A stretch of DNA of 46,054 bases, taken from NCBI GenBank assembly GCA_017938645.1, contig JAGBBE010000202.1, positions 1 through 46,054 of the forward strand, read 5' to 3'. Source of the stretch: Clostridia bacterium (GTDB taxonomy: Bacteria; Bacillota_A; Clostridia; Christensenellales; Aristaeellaceae). Under the pieces are notes generated by a model, which ran no database searches, had not been told where the DNA came from, and saw only the letters and a list, made by a program, of their open reading frames with translations. Positions 15,776-23,720 of the stretch are shown in pieces. Within the stretch, counting starts at the first letter, position 1, and every line of letters starts with the position of its first letter. Made by a program: the position numbers and the translations under genes.

Positions 15776-18274
15776 TCAGCCAACGACTTCGTAGCCCTGA
15801 TCTTCGACGGTCTTCTTGAGAACTTCATCAGAGATTTCAGCGTTCAGAGTCAGAATGGCAGTGCCGTTCTCGTGGCTGACGATGGCTTCGTCCACCTCGG
15901 GCAGCGCTTCAAGAACCTTCTTCACGCGACCGGAGCAGTGGCCGCACATCATGCCATTGATCTTCATGGCCTTTTCCATGGGTTTGATCTCCTTTGCCTT
16001 TTTGATCTTTTTATCCTTTTTCGCACTGTGAAGCTGGAACAGGTTCAGCCTGAGCGCGTTGGATACTACGCAGAAGCTCGACAGACTCATAGCAGCAGCG
16101 CCAAACATGGGATTGAGCTGCCAGCCGAAGAGCGGAATGAACACACCGGCAGCGAGCGGAATGCCGATGGTATTGTAGAAAAATGCCCAGAAGAGGTTTT
16201 CATGAATGTTCTTCAGTGTTGCGCGGCTGAGACGGATTGCGGCCGGAACATCGCTGAGCTTGCTGTTCATCAATACCACATCGGCTGCATCAATGGCAAT
16301 ATCAGTACCTGCGCCGATAGCAATGCCAATGTCGGCACGGGTCAGGGCAGGCGCATCATTCATGCCATCACCGACCATTGCCACCTTGCCCTTACGCTTG
16401 AGCCTGCGGATAACCGCTTCCTTTCCATTAGGCAGAACACCGGCGATGACTTCATCCACTCCGGCTTGTTTGCCAACGGCTTCTGCGGTACGCTGATTAT
16501 CACCGGTTAGCATAACCACGTGAATGCCCATATTCTGCAGTTCGCGGACCGCACGGGGACTGTCCTCCTTGATGGTATCTGCAACAGCAATGATACCCAC
16601 AAGCTTTTTACCTTGCATAAAGAACAGAGGCGTTTTGCCCTGACTGGCAAGCTCATTTGCCCGGGACTGCACTTCAGAGGTCAAAGCAATCTGCTTGCTG
16701 GCATAGGTAAGGCTTCCGCCGCCAATGAGTTCGTTATTGTAACGCGCAGTAAGACCATTTCCGGGAAGCGCACGGAAATCCTCCACTTCAAAGAAGGGAA
16801 TCTTCTTTTCTTCTGCATCCAGCACAATGGCTCTGGCAAGCGGATGCTCGCTCTTCTTTTCGAGCGAATAGGCGAGCGAAAGCAGCGCTTCGGCAGTAAA
16901 ACCTTCGCAGGCAATTATGTCCGTTACTTTAGGCTCGCCGCTGGTAATGGTGCCGGTTTTGTCGAGCGCAACCACGTGAACCTTTCCGGTTTCCTCCAGA
17001 GAAACAGCGGTCTTGAAGAGAATGCCGTTCTTTGCACCCTTGCCGTTGCCAACCATAATTGCGACCGGTGTTGCCAGACCGAGTGCACAGGGGCAGCTGA
17101 TGACGAGTACAGAAATGCCGCGCGCAAGTGCAAAGCCAAACGGCTGTCCGATCATCATCCAAACAATGGTTGTAATAATGGCAATGGAAATCACAACCGG
17201 AACAAACACACCAGAAACCTTATCAGCTACCTTCGCAATGGGTGCTTTGGTGGCTGCAGCGTCGCTGACCATTTTAATAATCTGCGAAAGGGTCGTATCT
17301 TCGCCTACCCGGGTTGCTTCGCATTTCAGGAAACCGGACTGATTGAGTGTTGCAGCAGACACAATGTCGCCAACCGACTTGTCTGCGGGAATGCTCTCAC
17401 CGGTCAGCGATGCTTCATTCACTGCACTGTGTCCTTCGAGAATGACGCCGTCAACCGGGATGCTTTCGCCCGGACGAACCACGAAAATATCGCCTTTTTT
17501 AACCTGTTCAATGGAAACGGTTTTTTCTTGTCCATCAATCAGAAGGGTTGCCGTTTTGGGAGCAAGGTTCATTAGCCCCTTCAGCGCGTCAGTGGTTTTG
17601 CCCTTTGAACGCGCTTCCAGCATTTTTCCTACAGTGATAAGTGTAAGAATCATGGCTGCCGATTCAAAGTAGAACTCGTGCATGAAACGCATGACGCCTT
17701 CGGCATTTCCGTGCATTTGGGCATCTGTCATGGCAAAAAGTGCATAGGTGCTGTAGATAAAGGATGCACTCGAACCCAGTGCCACAAGCGTGTCCATATT
17801 CGGTGCTTTATTCCACAGGCTCTTAAAGCCGCTGATGAAAAATTTCTGATTGATGACCATGACGATGGCAGCCAGAAGCATCTGCAGCAATCCAATGGCT
17901 ACATGATTTCCTTCCAGAAAGGAGGGAAGAGGCCAGTTCCACATGGTATGTCCCATGGAAACATACATTAAGAGCAGCAGAAAGCCGAGAGACGTGAACA
18001 AACGCCGCTTTAGCTGAGGTGTTTCGCGATCCTCCAGTGCATTTTCCTGCGAAACGGATGCTTTCTGTGCAGAGCTGCCTTTTACAGACGCTTCATAACC
18101 TGCAGCCTCTACTGCGGCGATGACGGCCTGCTCACTGGCAGTGCCTTCGACGCCCATGGAGTTAGTCAGCAGACTAACACTGCAGGAGGTAACGCCCTCC
18201 ACTTTATTGACTGCCTTTTCGACACGTGCGACACAGGCAGCGCAGCTCATGCCGTTCACATTATATTGTTTCAT
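15776..18274 (-). CDS. copA: copper-exporting P1B-type ATPase with N- and C-terminal HMA domains
   Basis: Exports Cu(I) across the cytoplasmic membrane using ATP. It has 832 residues. The N-terminal HMA domain has GMSCAAC (Cys11, Cys14). The transmembrane CPC motif is SCPCALGLATP. The phosphorylation motif is DKTGT, with SEHPLA and GDGMNDAPAL also present. After a Lys-rich linker a second HMA domain (Met766 onward, GMMCGHC with Cys777 and Cys780) ends the protein, an uncommon position. The linker holds an internal ribosome-site-like AAAGGAGA before Met766, so a free chaperone might also be made. The start is ATG 18274 behind GAGGGA. It is 10 bases after csoR in a copper-responsive operon. Confidence 0.96.
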   Translation of the reverse strand: MKQYNVNGMSCAACVARVEKAVNKVEGVTSCSVSLLTNSMGVEGTASEQAVIAAVEAAGYEASVKGSSAQKASVSQENALEDRETPQLKRRLFTSLGFLLLLMYVSMGHTMWNWPLPSFLEGNHVAIGLLQMLLAAIVMVINQKFFISGFKSLWNKAPNMDTLVALGSSASFIYSTYALFAMTDAQMHGNAEGVMRFMHEFYFESAAMILTLITVGKMLEARSKGKTTDALKGLMNLAPKTATLLIDGQEKTVSIEQVKKGDIFVVRPGESIPVDGVILEGHSAVNEASLTGESIPADKSVGDIVSAATLNQSGFLKCEATRVGEDTTLSQIIKMVSDAAATKAPIAKVADKVSGVFVPVVISIAIITTIVWMMIGQPFGFALARGISVLVISCPCALGLATPVAIMVGNGKGAKNGILFKTAVSLEETGKVHVVALDKTGTITSGEPKVTDIIACEGFTAEALLSLAYSLEKKSEHPLARAIVLDAEEKKIPFFEVEDFRALPGNGLTARYNNELIGGGSLTYASKQIALTSEVQSRANELASQGKTPLFFMQGKKLVGIIAVADTIKEDSPRAVRELQNMGIHVVMLTGDNQRTAEAVGKQAGVDEVIAGVLPNGKEAVIRRLKRKGKVAMVGDGMNDAPALTRADIGIAIGAGTDIAIDAADVVLMNSKLSDVPAAIRLSRATLKNIHENLFWAFFYNTIGIPLAAGVFIPLFGWQLNPMFGAAAMSLSSFCVVSNALRLNLFQLHSAKKDKKIKKAKEIKPMEKAMKINGMMCGHCSGRVKKVLEALPEVDEAIVSHENGTAILTLNAEISDEVLKKTVEDQGYEVVG
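15977..15994 (-). promoter_or_regulatory. internal ribosome site and ATG for a CopZ-like product of copA
   Basis: AAGGAG (15994-15989) lies 9 bases before an in-frame ATG (15979-15977) inside copA. Initiation here would yield a 67-residue protein containing only the C-terminal HMA domain, close to the length of free CopZ. The AAGGAG also encodes Lys-Glu within a Lys-rich linker, so chance is possible. Confidence 0.4.
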
Positions 18275-18284
18275 GATTCATCCC

Positions 18285-18590
18285 TCATTTCATCAATTTC
18301 TGAAGGGTTGCCATCAGCTCATCGATGGTTTCGTCCTTGCCTTCGCGTATACCTTCAACGACGCAGGTTCGGATGTGATTGCCAAGTAGCTCACGGCTGA
18401 ATGCATTCAGTGCTGCAGTAACCGCCGCAGTCTGGGTGAGAATATCGGTGCAATACACATTCTTTTCTACCATTCCTCGAATGCCGCGGATCTGACCTTC
18501 GATCCGGTTCAGCCTGTGAATCAGCTGCTTGTATTCCTCTTCTGTGCGCTGCTTTGTTTTGTGACAGGTACAGATCTGCTGCTCTGACAT
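18285..18590 (-). CDS. csoR: copper-sensing transcriptional repressor CsoR
   Basis: CsoR represses copper-efflux genes and leaves DNA when it binds Cu(I). It is a 101-residue all-helical protein of the CsoR/RcnR family. The Cu(I) ligands are recognisable as Cys in NVYCTDIL, then His and Cys in GNHIRTCVV. The signature HRLNRIEGQIRGIRGMVE is in helix 1. The start is ATG 18590, 7 bases after GAGGTG; a GTG at 18599 overlaps the ribosome site and is less likely. It is the first gene of csoR-copA. Two operator-like palindromes lie in its promoter region. Confidence 0.95.
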   Translation of the reverse strand: MSEQQICTCHKTKQRTEEEYKQLIHRLNRIEGQIRGIRGMVEKNVYCTDILTQTAAVTAALNAFSRELLGNHIRTCVVEGIREGKDETIDELMATLQKLMK

Positions 18591-18611
18591 GATAAACACC
18601 TCGTCGAAATA

Positions 18612-18626
18612 TACCCCTGAGGGGTA
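18612..18626. promoter_or_regulatory. CsoR operator 2 (downstream of -10)
   Basis: TACCCC-TGA-GGGGTA is a perfect inverted repeat placed 6-20 bases downstream of the -10 box, at the likely transcription start. It matches the TACCC/GGGTA pattern of CsoR sites. Confidence 0.7.
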
Positions 18627-18631
18627 CTTTG

Positions 18632-18660
18632 ATTATATACCCATACAGGGTATGTGTCAA
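18632..18660 (-). promoter_or_regulatory. consensus promoter of csoR-copA
   Basis: A perfect TTGACA (18660-18655), a 17-base spacer and a perfect TATAAT (18637-18632) on the minus strand. This is a full 12/12 match, as expected for a promoter that must be held off by a repressor. Confidence 0.92.
18638..18652. promoter_or_regulatory. CsoR operator 1 (inside the promoter spacer)
   Basis: TACCC-ATACA-GGGTA fills most of the spacer between the -35 and -10 boxes, so bound repressor would exclude RNA polymerase. Confidence 0.75.
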
Positions 18661-18700
18661 TGGACAGATGTGGCCAAACTGTTACGATTTTGCCTTCGGC

Positions 18701-18729
18701 TTGACTTCGAAAATGGGCAAGTCTATACT
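18701..18729 (+). promoter_or_regulatory. promoter of the FtsX-like permease gene
   Basis: TTGACT (18701-18706), a 17-base spacer and TATACT (18724-18729), divergent from csoR. No TACCC/GGGTA palindrome overlaps it. Confidence 0.75.
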
Positions 18730-18764
18730 GAAATTGATAATATGATTGGATATGGAGAAACGAT

Positions 18765-21071
18765 ATGGCAAGAAATGCACTCAGACTGAAATTGATCAGA
18801 GATATGAGACGCTCGTTGATGCAGTTTCTTTCGATTGTGCTGCTTTGTTCGCTCGGGACGCTGATTTTTGCCGGGCTTGACGGCACTGCGCGTCTGGCAC
18901 AGGGAACCATTGATCAGTATTTCGAAGAGAATAATCTTGCAGATTTCTGGGTAACGCTTCCAGATGCCGACCGTGATGCTTTGGAACGCATCCGTTCCTT
19001 GGATGGTGTAGAAGAGGTGTGTGCCAGATTATCCATGGATCTGGACACAACGCTTCCCGGAGAGCCAATGATCTGCGTAACTGGCTACAACGGCCCGATG
19101 GAGATCAACCGTCCTTTAATTCATTCGGGAGAAGGATTGCTGGAAACAGATTTGCGTGGCTGTCTCATACAAACAGGATTTGCCCAGGCGCATGATTTGA
19201 CGGTTGGTGATCGGGTCACAGTTGAATTAGCAGGTACAGAGTATAGTTTTGTCATTCGAGGCACTGTTTTCAGCCCAGAGTTTATTTGCGTAACACAGGG
19301 GACCTATCCCAATCCTGAAGAATACGGCTATATCCTAATCAATGCGCAGGCCATGCCCGCGTTGCCGCTCACACAGATTGTTGTTACGCTTAAAGAAGGC
19401 GCTGATACTGCTGCGGTGCAGAAAGCGATTTCTGATGAAATGCCTTACGCTCTGATCGCCAACCGTACAGCGCATAAAAGCACTGCAAGCGCCGTTAACA
19501 ATGCGGAGATGTTTGCAAGCCTGACCCTTGTTTTTCCGGTTTTTGCCTATGCGGTTGCTGCTCTGATTGTTCTGACAACCCTTACGCGTATGGTAGATAA
19601 CCAGCGCCTCCAGCTTGGCACGCTGAAAGCTTTGGGGTATCCTTCTTCCCTGATTCGCAGGCACTATCTTTCCTATGCCATTTTCCCGTCGCTCGCGGGA
19701 TCACTTTTGGGCATTGCAATCGGACACACCACGCTTCCTAGACTGCTCTGGGCACTGCTGCTCGGACAGAACGAATTTCCATATCAGATCTATCCCAAGG
19801 TTTCCTATGCTTCATGGGGCATGGCTGTGCTGACGGTTCTGATGAGCATGGGAATCTGCCTGTATACCTATCAAAAAGCGTCGCGTGAAACTACTGCCGA
19901 GCTCCTCAGACCCAAGCCCCCCAAGGCTGGTCGTCGGGTTTTTCTGGAAAGAATCGGACCCTTGTGGCGGTCGTTCAGCTTCAATACAAAGATGATAGTG
20001 CGCAATCTCATGAGAAACCGCATGAGAACGTTGATGTCGTTTGTGGGACTGCTGTGCTGCAATGCGCTGATCATTGCATCGTTCGGCTTGCAGGATTCTG
20101 TAAACCTGATTGCGGAGACGCACTACACCAAAGTGCTGAACTATGATGTCAGAGCCAATCTGACCATGCAGGCAGGCACGGCGAAAAGCTACGACCGTCG
20201 TCTGCAGGCACAGAACGTGGAATGCATCATGGAAAAGGGCATAACGGTTTCTTCTCAGAAGGAAACACGTACAACGCTTCTTACGGTGGTTGAAAGCAAA
20301 CAGCAGCTTCTGTGGCTGGGCAAAAATGAAACCCATACTGAAATTCTTTCTGGCGGAGCAGCGCTTACAGAAAAGATGGCGGATGCTCTGAAGGTAACGG
20401 TTGGAGACAAAGTTTTGATTTCTTTCCCTGGCGACTTTGACCCTGCAGAAGTTATTGTCAGTCAGATTGTATACAATAACATTCAACAGGGGCTTTATAT
20501 GGAACGCGGAACGTGGGAGAGCCTTCGAAAAGGCGATTTCACACCCACGGCGATTCTTGTCAAGCGGCCAACCGACGCTTGTCTGCACGAACTCGATGAA
20601 ATGGATGAGATCGACCGTATGGAATACCCGGTAAAGCAGAGCGAAGAGTTGACAAACCTGATGGATCTGCTGTCGTCGATCTTTGTGCTCCTGATGGCTG
20701 TTGCACTGGCGCTGGCTTTTGTGATTTGCTACAACATGGGATTGATGAATTTTGCAGAAAGAACCCGTGAATATGCCACACTGAAGGTACTAGGCTATCA
20801 TCAGAAGGAAATCCGGCGTCTGATTGTAGGCGAAAATGTGGTCATTGCCATTCTTGGGATTGCGGCGAGCCTTTGGCCTGGTGTTGGACTTACCGGTCTT
20901 GTTCTGAAGGTTTGTGCCACCGAATCGCTGACCTATCCCAGCAGACCGGCAATTACGTCCATCCTGATTGCCTGCGTCATTACGTTCGCGTTTTCGTTGC
21001 TGATTCAGCTCTTCCTGACACGAAAGGTGCGAGGAATTGACATGGTTGAGGCTCTGAAATCTGTAGAATAA
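18765..21071 (+). CDS. ABC transporter permease, FtsX/MacB type
   Basis: A 768-residue integral membrane protein with two FtsX-type permease modules. An N-terminal helix (about 18-38) is followed by a large extracytoplasmic domain (40-245), three helices (about 250-360), a cytoplasmic link, another N-terminal-like helix (about 425-445), a second outside domain and three last helices (about 650-760). The motifs LGTLKALGYPSSLIRRHY and YATLKVLGYHQKEIRRLI are the coupling segments facing an ATPase. Such permeases move lipids or peptides, or transmit mechanical force. No ABC ATPase gene is adjacent, so the partner must be elsewhere. The start is ATG 18765 behind GGAGA. The substrate is unknown. 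Confidence 0.88.
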   Translation: MARNALRLKLIRDMRRSLMQFLSIVLLCSLGTLIFAGLDGTARLAQGTIDQYFEENNLADFWVTLPDADRDALERIRSLDGVEEVCARLSMDLDTTLPGEPMICVTGYNGPMEINRPLIHSGEGLLETDLRGCLIQTGFAQAHDLTVGDRVTVELAGTEYSFVIRGTVFSPEFICVTQGTYPNPEEYGYILINAQAMPALPLTQIVVTLKEGADTAAVQKAISDEMPYALIANRTAHKSTASAVNNAEMFASLTLVFPVFAYAVAALIVLTTLTRMVDNQRLQLGTLKALGYPSSLIRRHYLSYAIFPSLAGSLLGIAIGHTTLPRLLWALLLGQNEFPYQIYPKVSYASWGMAVLTVLMSMGICLYTYQKASRETTAELLRPKPPKAGRRVFLERIGPLWRSFSFNTKMIVRNLMRNRMRTLMSFVGLLCCNALIIASFGLQDSVNLIAETHYTKVLNYDVRANLTMQAGTAKSYDRRLQAQNVECIMEKGITVSSQKETRTTLLTVVESKQQLLWLGKNETHTEILSGGAALTEKMADALKVTVGDKVLISFPGDFDPAEVIVSQIVYNNIQQGLYMERGTWESLRKGDFTPTAILVKRPTDACLHELDEMDEIDRMEYPVKQSEELTNLMDLLSSIFVLLMAVALALAFVICYNMGLMNFAERTREYATLKVLGYHQKEIRRLIVGENVVIAILGIAASLWPGVGLTGLVLKVCATESLTYPSRPAITSILIACVITFAFSLLIQLFLTRKVRGIDMVEALKSVE

Positions 21072-21075
21072 ACAC

Positions 21076-21106
21076 AAAACATCCGGTTGAGAGGCCGGAT
21101 GTTTTT
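21076..21106. terminator. bidirectional terminator between the permease and the zinc ATPase
   Basis: AAAACATCCGG (21076-21086) and CCGGATGTTTT (21095-21105) form a perfect stem with A and T flanks, between convergent genes. Confidence 0.85.
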
Positions 21107-21113
21107 GATATGC

Positions 21114-22958
21114 TTATTTTGTTATGCGAAGAGCTCTCATTGCATTCAGAATAGCGAGTACGGATACGCCTACGTCCGCAAACACTGCGAGCCACATTCC
21201 TGCTGCGCCCAGCGCCACCAGCAGCAAAACACCCAGTTTTACGGCAAGTGCAAAAACAATGTTCTGGCGTACAATATTCATGGTACGTCTGCTGATCCGG
21301 ATAGCGAGAGAAAGCTTGCGGAGATCGTCATCCATCAGTACGATGTCAGCGGCTTCCACAGCGGCATCACTTCCGAGCGCGCCCATGGCTACGCCGACAT
21401 CAGCGCGTGTCAGTACAGGAGCATCGTTAATGCCGTCGCCTGCAAAGACCAGTGTTCCATTCGGACTTTTTTGCTTCAGCAGATATTCGACCTGTTCAAC
21501 TTTTCCGTCGGGAAGTAGTTGAGCATATACCTCGTCGATTCCGCAGGAAGAAGCCACTGCATCTGCGATTGACAGGATATCCCCTGTAAGCATTACAGTT
21601 CTGCAGATACCAGATTTCTTGATGGATGCAAGTGCATCAGCCGTATTTGCCTTGATCTGATCCGCGACCACCAGATAACCCAGATAGGTATCGTTTTCAG
21701 CAAGATGAACGACAGTGCCAATATGTTGGGCTTCATCAGGCACAATGCCAATGGAAGCCATCAGTTTGGCGTTTCCTGCATAGAAAATAGACTCTTCAAG
21801 CTTTGCCTTGATTCCCATACCGGCAATCTCAGTCACTTCGGAAAGTCGTTCCATTTCAAGCGTACCTTCATAAGCAGCACAGATGGAACGACTGATGGGA
21901 TGAGAAGATGTGCTTTCGACAAGCGCAGCCAGCGCAAGAAACTCCTGTTCGGTGATTCCTTTGGGATGAATTTCTGTTACACTAAACTGTCCCTGCGTCA
22001 ATGTTCCGGTCTTGTCAAAAACCACGATTTCAGCCTTGGACAAAGCTTCCAGATCGTTGCTTCCTTTCATCAGGATACCGCAGCGGCTTGCGCCTCCGAT
22101 TCCGCCGAAGAAGCTGAGCGGAACTGAAATAACAAGCGCGCAGGGACAGCTGACTACAAGGAAACTGAGCGCACGATAACCCCATACAGACCAGTTGCCG
22201 CCAGTAATCAGCGAAGGGATCACAAAGAGCAGCATCGCTGCAATACATACTGCTGGCGTGTATATACGGGCGAAGCGGGTGATAAAGCTTTCTACCTTTG
22301 CTTTCTTATCGCTGGCATTTTCGACCATGTCAAGAATGCGGGCAACAGTAGAATCCTCGTATCGTTTCGTTGCACGAATGCGAAGCAGCCCTGTCTGATT
22401 GATACAGCCGCTGATTACTTCATCTCCGGGCTGTACATCACGGGGTAGGCTTTCGCCGGTCAGAGCAGAAGTGTTCAGAGCAGAGCTTCCTTCTACGATG
22501 ATACCATCCAGCGGAATTCTGTCTCCGGCACGCACGACGAGCATTTCATCGGGCTCAACTTCTTCAGGATCCACTGTGATGATCTGACCGTCCCGTTCAA
22601 CCTCTGCCGTTTCGGGTCTAATGTCCATCAGCGCAGAGATGGATTCTCTTGATTTGCCAACGGCATATTGCTGAAACCATTCGCCAATCTGGTAAAACAG
22701 CATTACGGCAGCTGCTTCATGATATTCGCCAATGACAATCGCTCCGATGGTGGCGACTGTCATCAGAAAGTTTTCATCAAACAGCTGACAATGAATAATG
22801 CCTTCAAATGCTTCTTTCAGCACGCTGAAACCGACGAGCAGATAGGATGCAAAAAGGAACACAGCTGACAATACAGGATGCGCAATCAGTATACCAAGCA
22901 GAAAGAGCAAAGCGCTGATTCCAATAAGAATCAGATTCTTTTTCTGACGGCGTGTCAC
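21114..22958 (-). CDS. zinc/cadmium/lead-exporting P1B-type ATPase
   Basis: Predicted to export Zn(II), Cd(II) or Pb(II). It has 614 residues and no N-terminal HMA domain; that domain is encoded separately by the gene before it. The transmembrane motif is SCPCALVIS, the phosphorylation site DKTGT, followed by SSHPIS and GDGINDAP. The end MRALRI near the C-terminus is typical of ZntA/CadA pumps. GTG 22958 is the start, 7 bases after AAAGGAGG. It is the last gene of cadC-hma-ATPase. Metal preference is inferred from the SmtB/CadC-type sensor upstream and from the ZntA-like CPC region. Confidence 0.93.
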   Translation of the reverse strand: MTRRQKKNLILIGISALLFLLGILIAHPVLSAVFLFASYLLVGFSVLKEAFEGIIHCQLFDENFLMTVATIGAIVIGEYHEAAAVMLFYQIGEWFQQYAVGKSRESISALMDIRPETAEVERDGQIITVDPEEVEPDEMLVVRAGDRIPLDGIIVEGSSALNTSALTGESLPRDVQPGDEVISGCINQTGLLRIRATKRYEDSTVARILDMVENASDKKAKVESFITRFARIYTPAVCIAAMLLFVIPSLITGGNWSVWGYRALSFLVVSCPCALVISVPLSFFGGIGGASRCGILMKGSNDLEALSKAEIVVFDKTGTLTQGQFSVTEIHPKGITEQEFLALAALVESTSSHPISRSICAAYEGTLEMERLSEVTEIAGMGIKAKLEESIFYAGNAKLMASIGIVPDEAQHIGTVVHLAENDTYLGYLVVADQIKANTADALASIKKSGICRTVMLTGDILSIADAVASSCGIDEVYAQLLPDGKVEQVEYLLKQKSPNGTLVFAGDGINDAPVLTRADVGVAMGALGSDAAVEAADIVLMDDDLRKLSLAIRISRRTMNIVRQNIVFALAVKLGVLLLVALGAAGMWLAVFADVGVSVLAILNAMRALRITK

Positions 22959-22977
22959 AGAAATGCCTCCTTTGCGC

Positions 22978-23196
22978 TTAGCGGATGATCATGCAATCAG
23001 GCTCGATCTTTTTGATTTGACGGGCGGCTTCGTCAACAATGCTTTCAAAACGGGCATCGTCCGCTTCAAGCGTCATTTTCTGAGTCATAAAATTTACACG
23101 AACACTCTGAACGCCATCGATTTTGGAGATGGCTTTTTCCATCTTGGCAGCACAATTGGCACAGTCCAAATCCTGAAGTTTGAATACCTTTTTCAT
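22978..23196 (-). CDS. stand-alone heavy-metal-associated (HMA) domain protein
   Basis: A 72-residue ferredoxin-fold metal-binding protein. The loop is LDCANCA, the variant typical of the N-terminal domains of Zn/Cd ATPases rather than of copper chaperones (usually GMxCxxC). It lies between the sensor and the ATPase, with gaps of 16 and 19 bases, and probably replaces the HMA domain missing from that pump, delivering metal to it or buffering it. The start is ATG 23196 behind AAGGAGG. The C-terminus carries one more Cys (EPDCMIIR). Confidence 0.92.
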   Translation of the reverse strand: MKKVFKLQDLDCANCAAKMEKAISKIDGVQSVRVNFMTQKMTLEADDARFESIVDEAARQIKKIEPDCMIIR

Positions 23197-23212
23197 TTGT
23201 TATGCCTCCTTG

Positions 23213-23575
23213 TTATTCAGTTACATGTTCAACGCCCTGATCCAGCATGGTACGTACATGACCATCTGCAAGTGAATAAAACATGGTTTTGCCTTCACGT
23301 CTGCTCTTGATGAGCTTGCTTTTTTTCAATACACTGAGCTGATGAGAGATGGCGCTCTGCGTCATATTAAGTAAAGTAGCGATATCACATACGCACATTT
23401 CGCTGGCAAACAGGCAATAGAGAATTCGAATACGGGTTGAATCACCAAATGTTTTGAAAAGTTCGCTCAGATCAAATAGAACATCTTCGGTGGGCATTTC
23501 ATTTCGAACTTTTTTTACAATATCCTCATGTACATGCATCAGGTCACAGCACAAATTTTCCAAATTCTGATCCAT
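23213..23575 (-). CDS. ArsR/SmtB-family metal sensor, CadC-like
   Basis: A 120-residue winged-helix repressor expected to release DNA on binding Zn, Cd or Pb. Both metal-site types of the family are visible. The alpha-5 site is Asp104, His106, His117, Glu120 (DGH...HVTE). The alpha-3N-type site has Cys61 and Cys63 (MCVCDI) plus an N-terminal Cys9-Cys10 pair with His14 and His16. The recognition helix is around MTQSAISHQLSVLKK. The start is ATG 23575 behind GAGGTGA. It leads the operon and sits next to a perfect 28-bp palindrome, so autoregulation is likely. CadC of Staphylococcus is the nearest functional model. Confidence 0.93.
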   Translation of the reverse strand: MDQNLENLCCDLMHVHEDIVKKVRNEMPTEDVLFDLSELFKTFGDSTRIRILYCLFASEMCVCDIATLLNMTQSAISHQLSVLKKSKLIKSRREGKTMFYSLADGHVRTMLDQGVEHVTE

Positions 23576-23590
23576 TGAATCACCTCGTTC

Positions 23591-23618
23591 ATTCATATGA
23601 ACAACTGTTCATATGAAT
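23591..23618. promoter_or_regulatory. operator of the metal sensor (perfect 28-bp palindrome)
   Basis: ATTCATATGAACA-AC-TGTTCATATGAAT has perfect 13-base arms. The core ATATGAACA/TGTTCATAT is the SmtB/ArsR-family operator pattern. It begins at the downstream edge of the -10 box and covers the transcription start. Confidence 0.88.
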
Positions 23619-23645
23619 GATAACGCTGATTATGAAATTTGTCAA
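23617..23645 (-). promoter_or_regulatory. promoter of cadC-hma-ATPase
   Basis: TTGACA (23645-23640), a 17-base spacer and TATCAT (23622-23617) on the minus strand, overlapping the palindrome by two bases. Confidence 0.8.
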
Positions 23646-23659
23646 CAGGTGAATTGCAT

Positions 23660-23688
23660 TTGACGCGGATTTCATGCTGTGATATGAT
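23660..23688 (+). promoter_or_regulatory. promoter of the Cof-type phosphatase gene
   Basis: TTGACG (23660-23665), a 17-base spacer and TATGAT (23683-23688), back to back with the metal-operon promoter 15 bases away. Confidence 0.75.
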
Positions 23689-23720
23689 GAATTCGTTTGA
23701 AAAGGAAAGGGGAATTTACG

